64,000 bases of DNA from JAHFPN01 sp963765745 (GCA_963765745.1 CAVXXM010000013.1:124001-188000), one strand, 5' to 3'; shown: positions 21,920 through 31,333, counted from the stretch's first letter. Program-made: numbers and translations. The notes: generated from the sequence alone by a model not told the origin.

Positions 21920-22426
21920 TCAGGGCAACCGGACCAGGAAGAGATCCTGGAACAGGTAGTGGATGGCGAAGCCGGCGATGAGACCGAAGACAATAGCGAA
22001 CATGGCGCCGCGCGCCAGCGTGCCGTCGCGGCGGCGCTCAGGGAACTGGAAGACGAAGACCGTGACGGCTGTGAAGAGTGCGGCCGCCAGCCAGAACGGC
22101 GGGCCGCGGCCGACAAGGCCGATGGCGAAGCTGAGGCACAGCAGGAGCGCGGCGATCAGCCGCCAGTGGTCGGCGATCCTGAGCTCCGGCAAGCGCACGT
22201 TCGCGAGCGCGCCCGCGCGCGCGGCGCGGCCCATGAGAATGATCGACATCAGCGCGATCGCCGCTCCGAGCAGCCCGGGCACCAGGCCGGGCGCCGTATA
22301 GATCGCGGCGGACAGGCGCTCGAGGCGGTCCATCTGCCAGGCGCCGATCATGATGGCGAGCGCAAGCGCGAGCCAAGCCGCTCCCGTCAGCAGATCGGCG
22401 AGCGGCGCCGGTTTCTCGTCGTCCAT
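21920..22426 (-). CDS. tctB: Tripartite tricarboxylate transporter small membrane subunit TctB
   Basis: 168-residue protein with four predicted membrane helices (roughly residues 13-30, 47-65, 88-130 as two, and 140-160), the usual TctB size and topology. It starts at ATG 22426 and ends 8 nt before the tctA start. Sequence conservation in TctB is low; the call rests on position, length and hydrophobicity pattern. Confidence 0.9.
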   Translation of the reverse strand: MDDEKPAPLADLLTGAAWLALALAIMIGAWQMDRLERLSAAIYTAPGLVPGLLGAAIALMSIILMGRAARAGALANVRLPELRIADHWRLIAALLLCLSFAIGLVGRGPPFWLAAALFTAVTVFVFQFPERRRDGTLARGAMFAIVFGLIAGFAIHYLFQDLFLVRLP

Positions 22427-22442
22427 GTTTGAGCCTTGAAAG

Positions 22443-22470
22443 GAAGGCCGCTCCTTGCGGAGCGGCCTTC
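22443..22470 (-). terminator. Intercistronic hairpin between tctC and tctB
   Basis: Perfect 12-bp stem (GAAGGCCGCTCC with its complement) and a 4-nt loop. On the minus strand it is followed by CTTTC, a weak U-tract. It probably acts as a partial terminator or stabiliser giving more receptor than permease mRNA. Confidence 0.6.
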
Positions 22471-22481
22471 ACGTCGTTCGG

Positions 22482-23483
22482 TCAGGAGCGCGGAATGCCG
22501 ACGGTGTCGGGCGCAACCTTCGACTTGCCGCTGTCGTGCAGGAGCCAGCCATAGGCCTGGATCGCGGGCATGGCCGCCTTGAGCGCGGCGTCGCCGGCGG
22601 ACGGAGCGAAGACCGCGCCGTTCTTCTCGGCATAGGCCTTGATCGTGGCCGACTTCCCGATCACGTCGGCCCAGATCTTGTCGAGCGTGGCCAGTACCGC
22701 CGGCGGAGCGCTCTTCGGCACAAAAATGCCGAAATAGTTGGTATCGGGCTTGAAGCCCGAAACCTGCGCGGTGACCGGCGGGATGGTGCCGAAGCCCTCG
22801 AGCACGAGCGGCTGGTCGGAGAGCACCGCGAGTGCGCGCAGACGATTGGCGCGGAGCATGTTGGCCTGCTCGACCGCGAGCTGCGTGGTCACCTCGGTTT
22901 CGCCGGCGACCGTGGCGTTCACCGCCGGATTGCCGCCGTCATAGGTGACGTGCTTGTAGGTCAGCTTCAGCGCGCGCGTGAAGGTCTCGATCGCCGCATG
23001 GCCGGAGGAATTGATACCGGCGGTGGCGACCGTCACTTGGCCCGGCTTCGCCTTCATGGCGGCCACGAGATCGGCCGCGGTCTTGTAGGGCGAATTCGGG
23101 TTCACGCCGAGCACGGAGACGTTGGCGACCACGAGATAGAGCCGCCAGTCGGCGACCTTGGTGTCCAAGAGACCGCTGATGACGTAGGTGCCGATGTCCT
23201 TGGCCGCACCCGAGGCCCAGGTGTAGCCGTCCTTCGGCGCCTCGAGCACGTTCTTGGTGCCGATCGAGCCGGACGCGCCCGGCTGATTGATCACCACGAC
23301 TTTCTGGCCGAGCGCCTTCTCGATCTCGGCGGCGGTGACGCGCACCACCTGATCGGTCGAGCCGCCGGCGGCCCATGGCACCACGATGGTGATCGGCTTG
23401 TCCGGCTTCCAGGCGTATTGGGCCGATGCAGTGCCGATGAACCCGAGCACGGCCGCGGCCGCAAGCGTGAAGATACGAAGCAT
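22482..23483 (-). CDS. tctC: Tripartite tricarboxylate transporter receptor TctC (Bug family)
   Basis: 333-residue periplasmic receptor. ATG at 23483 with TAGGGAGGAAA upstream; a longer in-frame start at 23534 lacks a site. Signal peptide ends near residue 21 (IGTASA). Mature N-terminus has the Bug motifs DKPITIVVPWAAGGSTDQVV and VINQPGASGSIGTKNVL. Ligand unknown; genes around it (Gfo/Idh, DUF993, isomerase-like) suggest a sugar-derived carboxylate. First of tctCBA. Confidence 0.93.
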   Translation of the reverse strand: MLRIFTLAAAAVLGFIGTASAQYAWKPDKPITIVVPWAAGGSTDQVVRVTAAEIEKALGQKVVVINQPGASGSIGTKNVLEAPKDGYTWASGAAKDIGTYVISGLLDTKVADWRLYLVVANVSVLGVNPNSPYKTAADLVAAMKAKPGQVTVATAGINSSGHAAIETFTRALKLTYKHVTYDGGNPAVNATVAGETEVTTQLAVEQANMLRANRLRALAVLSDQPLVLEGFGTIPPVTAQVSGFKPDTNYFGIFVPKSAPPAVLATLDKIWADVIGKSATIKAYAEKNGAVFAPSAGDAALKAAMPAIQAYGWLLHDSGKSKVAPDTVGIPRS

Positions 23484-23567
23484 GGTTTCCTCCCTAGACG
23501 ATTGCGTTCTTCCGTTTCGATCGAACCGATTCACGCCGGCCGACCGTCTTGCCTTCCCGCTCGCGGC

Positions 23568-24734
23568 TCAGGCCAGGCCGTGCACCGCGAGCAGTTTCGA
23601 CATGCGCGCCGCCGCCAGGTCCGGGTCGTGCAGGACGCGGGCCTTGTCGGCGAGGCGGAATAGTTCGGCCAGATGCAGGATGGAGCGCGCGCTTTCCTGG
23701 CCGCCGAGCATGATGAAATGATCCTGCAGGCCGTTGAGCCAGGCAAGGAACACTACGCCGGTCTTGTAGAAGCGGGTCGGCGCTTTGAAGATGTGGCGCG
23801 AGAGCGGCACGGTCGGCTCAAGAATGCCGTGGAAGCCCTGTAAATCGCCCTTGGCGAGACGGGCGAGCGAGGCGGAGGCGGCCGGCGCGATGGCGTCGAA
23901 AATGCCCAAGAGCGCGTCGGAATGGCCCTCGTCGTCGCCGGCGATCAGCTCCGCGTAGTTGAAGTCGTCGCCGGTATACATGCGCACGCCCGCGGGCAGG
24001 CGGCGGCGCATGGCGATTTCCTTTTCTTTCGACAGAAGCGAAATCTTGACGCCGTCGATCTTGGCGGCGTGCTCATGGAGGATCGCAAGGCACGTCTCCA
24101 TCGCCGCCATGTGGTCAGCGTTGCCCCAATAGCTGGCGAGCGCCGGATCGAACATCTCGCCAAGCCAATGGATGATCACGGGCTGCTTCACTTGGCGCAG
24201 AATCCGGCCATAGACGCGGGCGTAGTCCTCCGGGCCTCTGGCGGCGCGGGCGAGTGCGCGGCTCGCCATCACGATCAGCCGGCCACCCATGGCCTCGACC
24301 GCCTCGATCTGCTCTTCGTAAGCGCGGATCACGTCGTCCACGCTCACCTCCGGCCCGGGCGCGATGTGGTCGGTGCCGACACCGCAGGCGATCTTAACGC
24401 CGGGTCGTTGCTTTGCCGCATCGAGCGCGCGGCGGATCAGCTCGCGAGCGCCGTTCCAGTCCAGCCCCATGCCGCGCTGGGCCGTGTCCATGGACTCGGC
24501 GACGCCGAGCCCGAGGTCCCAGAGATATTCCCGAAACGCGATGGTGCGCTCCCAGTCGATCGCGGCATCGAGCCAGGGATCGTTGTCGGCCAAGGGATCG
24601 GCGACCACGTGGGCGGCGGCGAAGGCGACCCGATTGAAGCTCTTGGTCTCGGCCTTGGACGGAAACTGGATCGGCTCGCCGGTCCGATACGGCTCGAGGC
24701 GGCGCTCTACGGTGGGAAGCGAAATCGTCGCCAT
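23568..24734 (-). CDS. DUF993 (dihydrodipicolinate synthase-like TIM barrel) protein
   Basis: 388-residue protein that I recognise as the DUF993 family, which is distantly related to the DapA/NAL aldolases. Visible segments include AIDWERTIAFREYLWDLGLG, GVAESMDTAQRGMGLDW, VIIHWLGEMFDP and GVKISLLSKEKE (a Lys in the position where DapA-like enzymes form a Schiff base). The frequent companion in other genomes is a Gfo/Idh oxidoreductase, which is also the case here (2-nt gap). Proposed role: aldolase-type cleavage or dehydration in sugar-derivative catabolism; not proven for the family. Confidence 0.85.
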   Translation of the reverse strand: MATISLPTVERRLEPYRTGEPIQFPSKAETKSFNRVAFAAAHVVADPLADNDPWLDAAIDWERTIAFREYLWDLGLGVAESMDTAQRGMGLDWNGARELIRRALDAAKQRPGVKIACGVGTDHIAPGPEVSVDDVIRAYEEQIEAVEAMGGRLIVMASRALARAARGPEDYARVYGRILRQVKQPVIIHWLGEMFDPALASYWGNADHMAAMETCLAILHEHAAKIDGVKISLLSKEKEIAMRRRLPAGVRMYTGDDFNYAELIAGDDEGHSDALLGIFDAIAPAASASLARLAKGDLQGFHGILEPTVPLSRHIFKAPTRFYKTGVVFLAWLNGLQDHFIMLGGQESARSILHLAELFRLADKARVLHDPDLAAARMSKLLAVHGLA

Positions 24735-24736
24735 GG

Positions 24737-25890
24737 TCAGATCTTCAGCTCCGGCACGTCGATCCAGCGCCGCTCGGCCCAGCTCTTCATGCCGAGCTCG
24801 GCGAGCTGCACGCCCTTGGCGCCTTCCACGAGGTCGTGGCTCCAAGGCGCATCGGCGCAGACATGGCGGATGAAGCCTTCCCACTGAATCTTGAAGCCGT
24901 TATCGTAGTGGATGTTGTCGGAAACTTCCTCCCACTGCTCGCGAAAGTCGATGGTTTGCGGAACATCGGGATTCCAGACCGGCCGCGGCGTCTTCTCGCG
25001 GGGCTGGGTCCAACAGCGGGTGAGCCCCGCGACCGCAGAGCCGTGGGTTCCGTCGACCTGAAAGGTCACCAGATCGTCGCGCCGCACGCGCACGCACCAG
25101 GATGAGTTGATGTGAGCGATGACCCCGCCTTCGAGCTGGAAGGTCGTGTAGGCGGCGTCATCTACGTCAGCCGCATAGGTCTTGCCGCTCTCATCGACGC
25201 GGCTCGGAATATGGTTGGCGCCGAGGCAGCTCACGGCTTTCACTTTTCCGAAAAGATTGTCGAGCACATAGCGCCAATGGCAGAGCATATCGAGGATGAT
25301 GCCGCCGCCCTCGGCCTTCTTGTAGTTCCAGCTCGGGCGCTGTGCGGGCACGCCCCAGTCGCCCTCGAACACCCAGTAGCCGAACTCGCTGCGCACCGAG
25401 AGCATGCGGCCAAAGAAGCCGGCTTCGCTCAGCGCCTTGATCTTGCGCAACCCCGGCAGAAAAAGCTTATCCTGCACGACGCCGTGCTTGACGCCCTTCT
25501 TTTTCGCGAGCTTGGCGAGCGCAACAGCCTTGTCGAGGTTGTCGGCGACCGGCTTCTCGCAATAGACGTGCTTGCCGGATTCGATGGCGCGGCTAACGAG
25601 ATCGGCACGCGCCTGTGTCGTCGCGGCGTCGAAAAAGATCGTATCGTTCTCGTTCTTGAGTGCGGCGTCGAGATCGGCGGTGTGCCGCTCAATCCCCTGT
25701 TCGCGGGCGAGAGCGGCGACTTTCTCGGCATTGCGGCCGACCAGGATCGGATCGGGCATGACCCGATCGCCGTTCGGAAGCGAAACGCCCCCCGCTTGCG
25801 GATGGCGACGATCGAGCGCACGAGGTGCTGGTTCAGCCCCATGCGTCCCGTGACGCCGTGCATGACGATGCCGAGCGTGCGTGTCGCCAA
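24737..25890 (-). CDS. Gfo/Idh/MocA-family oxidoreductase (one frameshift)
   Basis: NAD(P)-dependent sugar or cyclitol dehydrogenase. A TTG start at 25890 with GGGAGGAAGG upstream gives ATRTLGIVMHGVTGRMGLNQ. The frame changes near 25785-25800 and continues VSLPNGDRVMPDPILVGRNA. The family motif EKPVADNLDKAVAL and the substrate-domain segment GGGIILDMLCHWRYVLDNL (active-site His) are present. Combined length is about 384 residues. First gene after the TetR operator, followed by DUF993 and tctCBA, so it heads the operon. Confidence 0.87.
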
Positions 25891-25938
25891 CTTGCCTTCC
25901 TCCCGATGGCTTGCCGCAGCTTGCGTTGCGCGGTCTAA

Positions 25939-25954
25939 GTAACTGATTGGTTAC
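25939..25954. promoter_or_regulatory. Probable TetR operator GTAAC-N6-GTTAC
   Basis: Perfect 5-bp inverted repeat GTAACTGATTGGTTAC located between the TetR gene and the Gfo/Idh gene, about 49 nt before the Gfo/Idh start codon. TAAC/GTTA-type palindromes are common for TetR proteins. It sits just downstream of a possible -10 (25956-25961), an ideal place for repression of the Gfo/Idh-DUF993-tctCBA operon and possibly of read-through from the liv operon. Confidence 0.55.
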
Positions 25955-25955
25955 A

Positions 25956-25984
25956 AGTGCATCACGGCTCGCAAATGCCGTCAA
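25956..25984 (-). promoter_or_regulatory. Putative promoter of the Gfo/Idh-DUF993-tctCBA operon
   Basis: On the minus strand TTGACG (25984-25979), 17-bp spacer, TGCACT (25961-25956). The -10 is poor and the -35 good. The start site would fall inside the TetR palindrome at 25939-25954. Confidence 0.4.
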
Positions 25985-25994
25985 GACCGGCGGG

Positions 25995-26657
25995 TCACGG
26001 CTTCAAATAGGCGAGGACAACCTCGACGATGTGCCGACCGCGTGTTTCGAGACTGGCGGGCGTCGCAAGGTCGCGGCCGAAGATCGTGGAGAGCGTGTGC
26101 CGGTTCGACATATAGAAGAAGCCGAGTGCGGCGATGGTGATGTAGAGATCGACCGGATCGATGCCCTCGCGGAACACTTTCTGCCGCGCCCCGCGCTCCA
26201 GCAGATCGGCGATCATACCCACGAGCGGCGAGTGCAGATCGCGGATGCGCTTTGATTTCTTCAGATACGCCGCCCGGTGCAAATTCTCGGTGCCCAGCAG
26301 GCTCAGAAACTCCGGGTGGTCGATGAAATATTGCCAGGTGAACAGCACGAGTTCGCGCATGCCTTCGACCGGATCCTTGTCCGCGAGCTTCAGCCCCAGC
26401 TCGGCCGAGCGGATGCCGGTATAGGCCGCTTCCAGAACCGCGAGATAGAGCCCCTCCTTGTCGCCGAAGTAGTGATAGATCATCCGCTTGTTGATGCCGG
26501 AGCGGCGCGCGATTTCGTCGACGCGCGCGCCGTCGAGGCCCTTGGTGGTGATCTCTTCGGTGGCCGCGGCGAGGATGACCGCACGCGTGCGTTCGGGATC
26601 GCGCGGGCTGTGCGGCGTGCGCTGCGATGGCCGGCTGCGGCTGATGCGTGCGTCCAA
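25995..26657 (-). CDS. TetR/AcrR-family transcriptional regulator
   Basis: 220-residue one-component repressor. The N-terminal helix-turn-helix covers about residues 22-68: RTRAVILAAATEEITTKGLD, then VDEIARRSGINKRMIYHYFG with the typical YHYFGDKEGLY ending. The all-helical C-terminus (TetR_C-like) forms the ligand pocket. Start is a TTG at 26657 with GGAGAAG upstream. It lies 32 nt downstream of livF and upstream of the Gfo/Idh operon, with a matching palindrome in between, so it probably controls that operon; its inducer is likely a transported substrate or CoA ester. Confidence 0.9.
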   Translation of the reverse strand: MDARISRSRPSQRTPHSPRDPERTRAVILAAATEEITTKGLDGARVDEIARRSGINKRMIYHYFGDKEGLYLAVLEAAYTGIRSAELGLKLADKDPVEGMRELVLFTWQYFIDHPEFLSLLGTENLHRAAYLKKSKRIRDLHSPLVGMIADLLERGARQKVFREGIDPVDLYITIAALGFFYMSNRHTLSTIFGRDLATPASLETRGRHIVEVVLAYLKP

Positions 26658-26689
26658 GGCGGCTTCTCCGGGCTAGCGAGCCTAGCGCG

Positions 26690-27424
26690 TTAGGACGCCG
26701 TAGTTCCAGTGGCGTCGGCAACGCGCAGTCCGATGAGCCGGTCGAGCGTCGCCGCGTCCTGCAACAAATCGCGCGAGCGCGCGCGGTGCACGATTCTTCC
26801 GCGCTCGAGCACGATGGCTTGGTCGGTGAGCGACAAGGCCATCTGCGCATGTTGCTCGATCAGAATGAAGGCGGTTCCCTGCTCCGCGATCATGCGGCGG
26901 ATCGCGCGGACCAATTCCTCGATAATGATAGGGGCGAGGCCCTCGAGCGGCTCGTCCAGCAATAGAAGCGCCGGGTTGGTCATGAGCGCGCGCGCGATCG
27001 CCAGCATCTGCTGCTCGCCGCCGGAGAGCTGATTGCCCTTGGCCTGCCGCCGCTCGGCAATGCGCGGAAAGAGGTCATAGATGCGGGAGAGATCCCAGAT
27101 TCCGGCCCGTGCCGCGACCGTCAGATTTTCCTCGACACTGAGCGACGGAAAGATTTCGCGTTCCTGCGCGACCCAGCCGATGCCGAGCCGCGCCCGCCGA
27201 TAGGGCTGGATGGTGGTAATGTCTTTCCCGCGCCACAGCATGGCTCCGCGCTTGATGCTGGTATTGCCCATGATGGTGAGAAGGAGCGTCGTCTTGCCGA
27301 CGCCGTTCCTGCCGAGCACGGCCAGACTCCCCTGCTCCGGAATCTCGAACGATAGATCGTCCAACACAACAGCATCGCCATAGCCGGCGCGCACGTCCTT
27401 GAGAGCGAGCAGCGCGTCAGTCAT
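26690..27424 (-). CDS. livF: ABC transporter ATP-binding protein LivF-like
   Basis: 244-residue ATPase of a branched-chain amino acid-type (HAAT) importer. Walker A GRNGVGKTT, ABC signature LSGGEQQMLAIARAL, Walker B LLLDEPLEGLAP and the H-loop IEQH. ATG at 27424 overlaps the end of livG by 8 nt; an upstream start at 27472 would overlap more and is not needed. Pairs with LivG. Confidence 0.93.
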   Translation of the reverse strand: MTDALLALKDVRAGYGDAVVLDDLSFEIPEQGSLAVLGRNGVGKTTLLLTIMGNTSIKRGAMLWRGKDITTIQPYRRARLGIGWVAQEREIFPSLSVEENLTVAARAGIWDLSRIYDLFPRIAERRQAKGNQLSGGEQQMLAIARALMTNPALLLLDEPLEGLAPIIIEELVRAIRRMIAEQGTAFILIEQHAQMALSLTDQAIVLERGRIVHRARSRDLLQDAATLDRLIGLRVADATGTTAS

Positions 27425-28172
27425 GATGCGCTCCGCCCAGATAAACCTCGCGCACTCGCGGATCGGCGGCAATCTCCGAGGGCGTGCCCTCGACCAGGAT
27501 GCGCCCGCCGACCATGACGATGATGCGGCTCGCGAAGCGGAACACGAGATTCATGTCGTGCTCGATGAACAGCACGGTGATGTCCTGCGAGAGGCCGGCG
27601 ATCGCCGAGAACAGCTCGGCGCTCTCGTCCTTCGGCACGCCGGCGGCCGGCTCATCCAGGAGCAGAACTTTGGGCTTGGTGGCGAGCGCGAGCGCGATCT
27701 CCAGCAGGCGCTGCTGGCCATAGGCCAGCTCCCGCGTCGAGCGGTAGCAGACCCTTCCGAGCCCAAGCGAAACAAGGATGCCGTGAGCCTCCTCGACCTC
27801 GTCGCGATAGCCGGCAAGCTGGCGCCACCAATTGGCAGCCACGTCGCGCCGCTCGCAGACCGCGAGCGTCACCGCCTCGAGCGGCGTGAGATCGGGAAAC
27901 AGCGTGTTGATCTGGAACGTGCGCACCAGCCCGCGCTTGACCCGCTGATCGGGGTCGAGAAGCGTGATGTCCTCCTCGCCCAGGAGAATCTGTCCGCGAT
28001 TGGGCGGCAGCGCACCGGTTATCATGTTGATGAGCGTGGTCTTGCCGGCGCCGTTCGGGCCGATGAGCGCATAGCGGACGCCGCGCGGCAGATTTATTTC
28101 GATGTCCTTGGCGACGACCAGGGAACCGAAGCTCTTGTCGAGCCCGCGCGTCGATAGAGCCGGCGCGGTCAC
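27417..28172 (-). CDS. livG: ABC transporter ATP-binding protein LivG-like
   Basis: 251-residue ATPase. GTG start at 28172 overlaps the livM stop (GTGA). Walker A GPNGAGKTT, signature LAYGQQRLLEIALAL (the Liv-type variant of LSGGQ), Walker B LLLDEPAAGVP and the switch IEHDMNLVF. The LivG-specific feature VRTFQINTLFPDLT is present. Reading further upstream in the same frame only gives livM shadow. Confidence 0.93.
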   Translation of the reverse strand: MTAPALSTRGLDKSFGSLVVAKDIEINLPRGVRYALIGPNGAGKTTLINMITGALPPNRGQILLGEEDITLLDPDQRVKRGLVRTFQINTLFPDLTPLEAVTLAVCERRDVAANWWRQLAGYRDEVEEAHGILVSLGLGRVCYRSTRELAYGQQRLLEIALALATKPKVLLLDEPAAGVPKDESAELFSAIAGLSQDITVLFIEHDMNLVFRFASRIIVMVGGRILVEGTPSEIAADPRVREVYLGGAHHD

Positions 28173-29167
28173 GGTGCGCTTCTCCGGAAGAGGGACGCGA
28201 ACTTGGCAAGACCGCCGAGAATGCCGTTGGGCAAGAATATCACCACGGCGACCAGGAGCAGGCCGATCCAGAAATACCAATATTGCGGGTTGATGCCGGA
28301 AAACTGATCGCGTGCCACCATGAAAATGATCGCGCCGATCAAGCCGCCATAGAGCCGGCCGGCACCTCCCAGGACCAGAATGACAACAACGTCGGCCGAG
28401 CGTTGGAAGTCGATGACGCCGAGCGACGCGGTCGAGGTCGTTTGCGTGAGCAGCGCGCCGGCGAGGCCCGCGATCGCAGCAGAGATCGTATAGACCTTGC
28501 GGATATGCGCGCGGCTCGGCGCGCCGATCGCCGGCATGCGGACGGGATTCTCGCGGATGCCGCGCAAGGCCAGTCCGAATGGCGAATGGATGAGCCTTCG
28601 CGCCACCAGGAAAGTCAGAAAGAGAAGGATGAGCGAATAAGTATAGGCCGTGTAGCCATAGAGATCGAAACGAAAGTAATTGAGAATTGGCCACATGCGC
28701 ACGCCCTGCAAGCCGTCGGCGCCGCCGGTCAGCCAGCTCGCCTTGTTGGCGACCTCATGCAGCAGAAGCCCAAGCCCGAGCGTGATCATGATCAACGCGA
28801 GATGACGGAAACGCGCGATGATGAAGCTCATGGCATAACCCATGATCGCCGAGAGCGCCGCAGCAACGACGAGCCCAGATAACGGTTCGCCCCAGACGAA
28901 TTTGGAGAAAATGCCCGCCGTGTACGCTCCGAGCCCGAAGAACGCCGCATGGCCGAGCGAGACGATTCCCGCATATCCGAGAATCAGATCGAGCGACAGC
29001 GCGAACAGTGCAGTGATGGCGATCTGACTCGCCAGCGAAAGATGGTTTGGGAACAGGAAGAAGGGCAGCAGCGTCGCGAGCCAAAAGGCGATCTCGCTCG
29101 GCCGCCAGCGGCTCTGCGACTTCAGGTATTCGTGCGGCCCGGCGACCGCGTCAGGGAGGGCGGTCAT
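28169..29167 (-). CDS. livM: ABC transporter permease LivM-like
   Basis: 332-residue membrane protein with about ten hydrophobic segments. The EAA-like region SLGHAAFFGLGAYTAG and the C-terminal GVIDFQRSADVVVILVLGG with GRLYGGLIGAIIF are typical of LivM. Intact. Starts 3 nt after livH ends and overlaps livG by 4 nt. Confidence 0.93.
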   Translation of the reverse strand: MTALPDAVAGPHEYLKSQSRWRPSEIAFWLATLLPFFLFPNHLSLASQIAITALFALSLDLILGYAGIVSLGHAAFFGLGAYTAGIFSKFVWGEPLSGLVVAAALSAIMGYAMSFIIARFRHLALIMITLGLGLLLHEVANKASWLTGGADGLQGVRMWPILNYFRFDLYGYTAYTYSLILLFLTFLVARRLIHSPFGLALRGIRENPVRMPAIGAPSRAHIRKVYTISAAIAGLAGALLTQTTSTASLGVIDFQRSADVVVILVLGGAGRLYGGLIGAIIFMVARDQFSGINPQYWYFWIGLLLVAVVIFLPNGILGGLAKFASLFRRSAP

Positions 29168-29170
29168 GGC

Positions 29171-30034
29171 CTAGCGTTTCCCAAACAGGCCGGCCGGCCG
29201 CCACATCAAGAGGGTGACCATGACGAGATAGATCAGGAACGCGCCGAGCTCGGGGACATAGTACTTGCCGGCCACGTCGCTGATGCCGAGCAGCATCGCG
29301 GCCACGAATGATCCGCCGATGGAGCCGAGGCCGCCTACCGCCACCACGATCAGCACGTAAATCAGATACGTGAAGGCAAACTGAGGATCGAGCCCGATAA
29401 TCTCGATAGCAAGCGCGCCACCCAGGCCGGCGAGCCCGCTGCCGAGCGCGAACGTCAAGGCGAAGACACCTTCGACATTGATGCCGAGCCCGCGCGCCAT
29501 GCGCTGGTTATCGACCGCCGCGCGCACCCGGGCACCGAAGCGGGTGTATTCAAGGGTAAGGACAAGGATGATCGTGATCGCGAGTGCAACGCCGACCAGG
29601 AACAGCCGATAGACGGCGAAGCTCACGCCCATGAACGAGACGGAGCCGCGCAGATAGGACGGCACCGTCACTGCCTGCTGGACGGTGCCGTAGATGTAAG
29701 CCGCGATCGCCACCGACATGAAAACAATGCCGATAGTGAGCAACACCTGATCAAGTTCGTTGGCGCGGTATAGCCGGCGGAAAAGCGTCCGCTCAAGCGC
29801 GACGCTGACCAAAGCCGCCGCCAGAAATGCGATCGGGAGCGTCGCGAAGAACGGCCACCCGGCTTGCTGCACCAGCGTTACGCTGACATAGCCGCCGAGC
29901 ATGGCGAAGGCGCAGTGCGCCAGGTTGACGAAATTCATCATCCCCAGCGTCACCGAGAGCCCGACCGAAAGCAGGAACAGGAGCATCCCGTACGCGAACC
30001 CGTCGAACAGGACGCCCACAAAGGGGCCGATCAT
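29171..30034 (-). CDS. livH: ABC transporter permease LivH-like
   Basis: 287-residue membrane protein with eight predicted helices. Typical LivH segments: LSVTLGMMNFVNLAHCAFAMLGG near residue 25, the PRD-like RMARGLGINVEGVFALTFALG, and VVAVGGLGSIGGSFVAAMLLG near the C-terminus. Intact. It follows two receptor genes on the same strand (45-nt gap) and precedes livM. Confidence 0.93.
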   Translation of the reverse strand: MIGPFVGVLFDGFAYGMLLFLLSVGLSVTLGMMNFVNLAHCAFAMLGGYVSVTLVQQAGWPFFATLPIAFLAAALVSVALERTLFRRLYRANELDQVLLTIGIVFMSVAIAAYIYGTVQQAVTVPSYLRGSVSFMGVSFAVYRLFLVGVALAITIILVLTLEYTRFGARVRAAVDNQRMARGLGINVEGVFALTFALGSGLAGLGGALAIEIIGLDPQFAFTYLIYVLIVVAVGGLGSIGGSFVAAMLLGISDVAGKYYVPELGAFLIYLVMVTLLMWRPAGLFGKR

Positions 30035-30079
30035 GAATAGACCCGCACCGTCAGCCGCTCCCCTACCCGTTCCGGCTTT

Positions 30080-31266
30080 TTAGTTGGTCTTCATGCGCGC
30101 CTTTACAGGATCCTTCACGTTCTCGACCTTGTCGAACTCGACGTTGCGCAACTGCCCGCCGACCTTCTCCACCCGGCGGATATTGATGGTCTGGACGATG
30201 TCGCGGGTCTCCGGATCGATCAGATCGGCCCGCGCGGGCTGTCCCATTTCATGCCCTTGGCCGCGGTGATCAGCGCTTCGCCATCGGTCTTGCCGCTGGT
30301 CTTCTTCAGCGCCTCGTAGATCAGGTGCATGCCGTCATAACCGCCGATCGAGAAGATGTCGGGGTTGCGTCCGTAGGCATCGTTATAGGCCTTCACGAAC
30401 TCCTTGTTCTTCGCGAGATTGAGATTGTAGTCATAGTGCGCGGCGGTGATGATGCCGAACGGCAACATCGCCCATGCTCTTCAACGCAGATTCGTCGGCG
30501 AGCTACGTCCTGTCCGAGGATTTTCGATCTTGGTCGGATCGATGCCGCGCTCGGCGAGCGCCTTGCCGATTGCGGCCGGCTGCGCGCCGCCTGGAATCCA
30601 GATGTAGATCGCTTCCGGATTGAGGTCCTTGGCGCGCTGAACGAAGGCCGAGAAATCAGGATTGGCCACCGGGAACCGTACCGAGCCTACGATCTCGCCA
30701 CCGGCTTCCTTGAAGCCGAGGTGGAACGCGCCTTCGGCGTCATGGCCGGGGCCATAGTCGGAGACCATAGTGTAGACTTTTTTGATGCCGCCTTTTTTGA
30801 CCGCCCAGGTGCCGAGCGTCTGGTTCAGCATCGGCGTCGTCACCGAAGTGCGCGCCATGTAGGGCGACTTCATCGTGATGATCGAGGTCGCGGCGTTCAT
30901 GATGACGGTGAACTTCTTGGCTTCCGCCGAGACGTCGCCAACCGCAAGTGCATTAGGCGTGAGGATCAGGCCGGTAATGATATCCACGTTATCGCGAGTG
31001 ACGAGTTCCTGCGCGAGGCGCTTGGCCACGTCGGGCGCGATGCCGCCGCTGTCCTTGCGGATGATCTCGATCTTCTTGCCGGCGACCGTGTCGCCAAACT
31101 GCTTCATATAGAGCTTGATCGCATTGTCCATCTGCGTGGCTGTATCGGCGAACTGGCCCGAATACGGCAGGATCAATCCAATCTTGATCGGCTGCTGGGC
31201 GCTCGCCGGCATGGCGGTGAAGAGCGCGGCGGCGAGGCCGGCAAGTGCAATCAAGACTTTGCGCAT
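30080..31266 (-). CDS. Liv-type ABC substrate-binding protein, tandem copy 1 (several frameshifts)
   Basis: Periplasmic receptor (Peripla_BP_6) encoded just before livHMGF. ATG at 31266 with TTAAGGAG upstream; signal peptide to about residue 23 (AMPASA). Mature start IKIGLILPYSGQFADTATQM. It reads intact to GIDPTKI near 30520, then at least two indels between 30520 and 30470 (DESALKSMGDVA resumes) and one near 30240, after which SPRGP leads into IDPETRDIVQTINIRRVEKV and PVKARMKTN with a TAA at 30080. About 395 residues. It is a clear paralogue of the next upstream gene (31360-32541). Confidence 0.87.
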
Positions 31267-31307
31267 CGTATTTCTCCTTAAATCCACAGGACCCATTGCA
31301 TGGACGA

Positions 31308-31333
31308 ACGGGCGGCCGCGATAGGCCGCCCGT
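31308..31333. terminator. GC-rich hairpin between the two tandem Liv receptor genes
   Basis: Perfect 10-bp stem ACGGGCGGCC/GGCCGCCCGT with 6-nt loop, between the stop of the upstream receptor (31360) and the start of the downstream one (31266). No U-tract on the minus strand, so it may be a stabilising hairpin or a weak terminator. Confidence 0.5.

Noticed and set aside
24737..25890. A dapB-type dihydrodipicolinate reductase instead of Gfo/Idh
   Set aside because: The GVTGRMG start resembles DapB, but the EKPVA motif and the ~384-residue length belong to the Gfo/Idh/MocA family.
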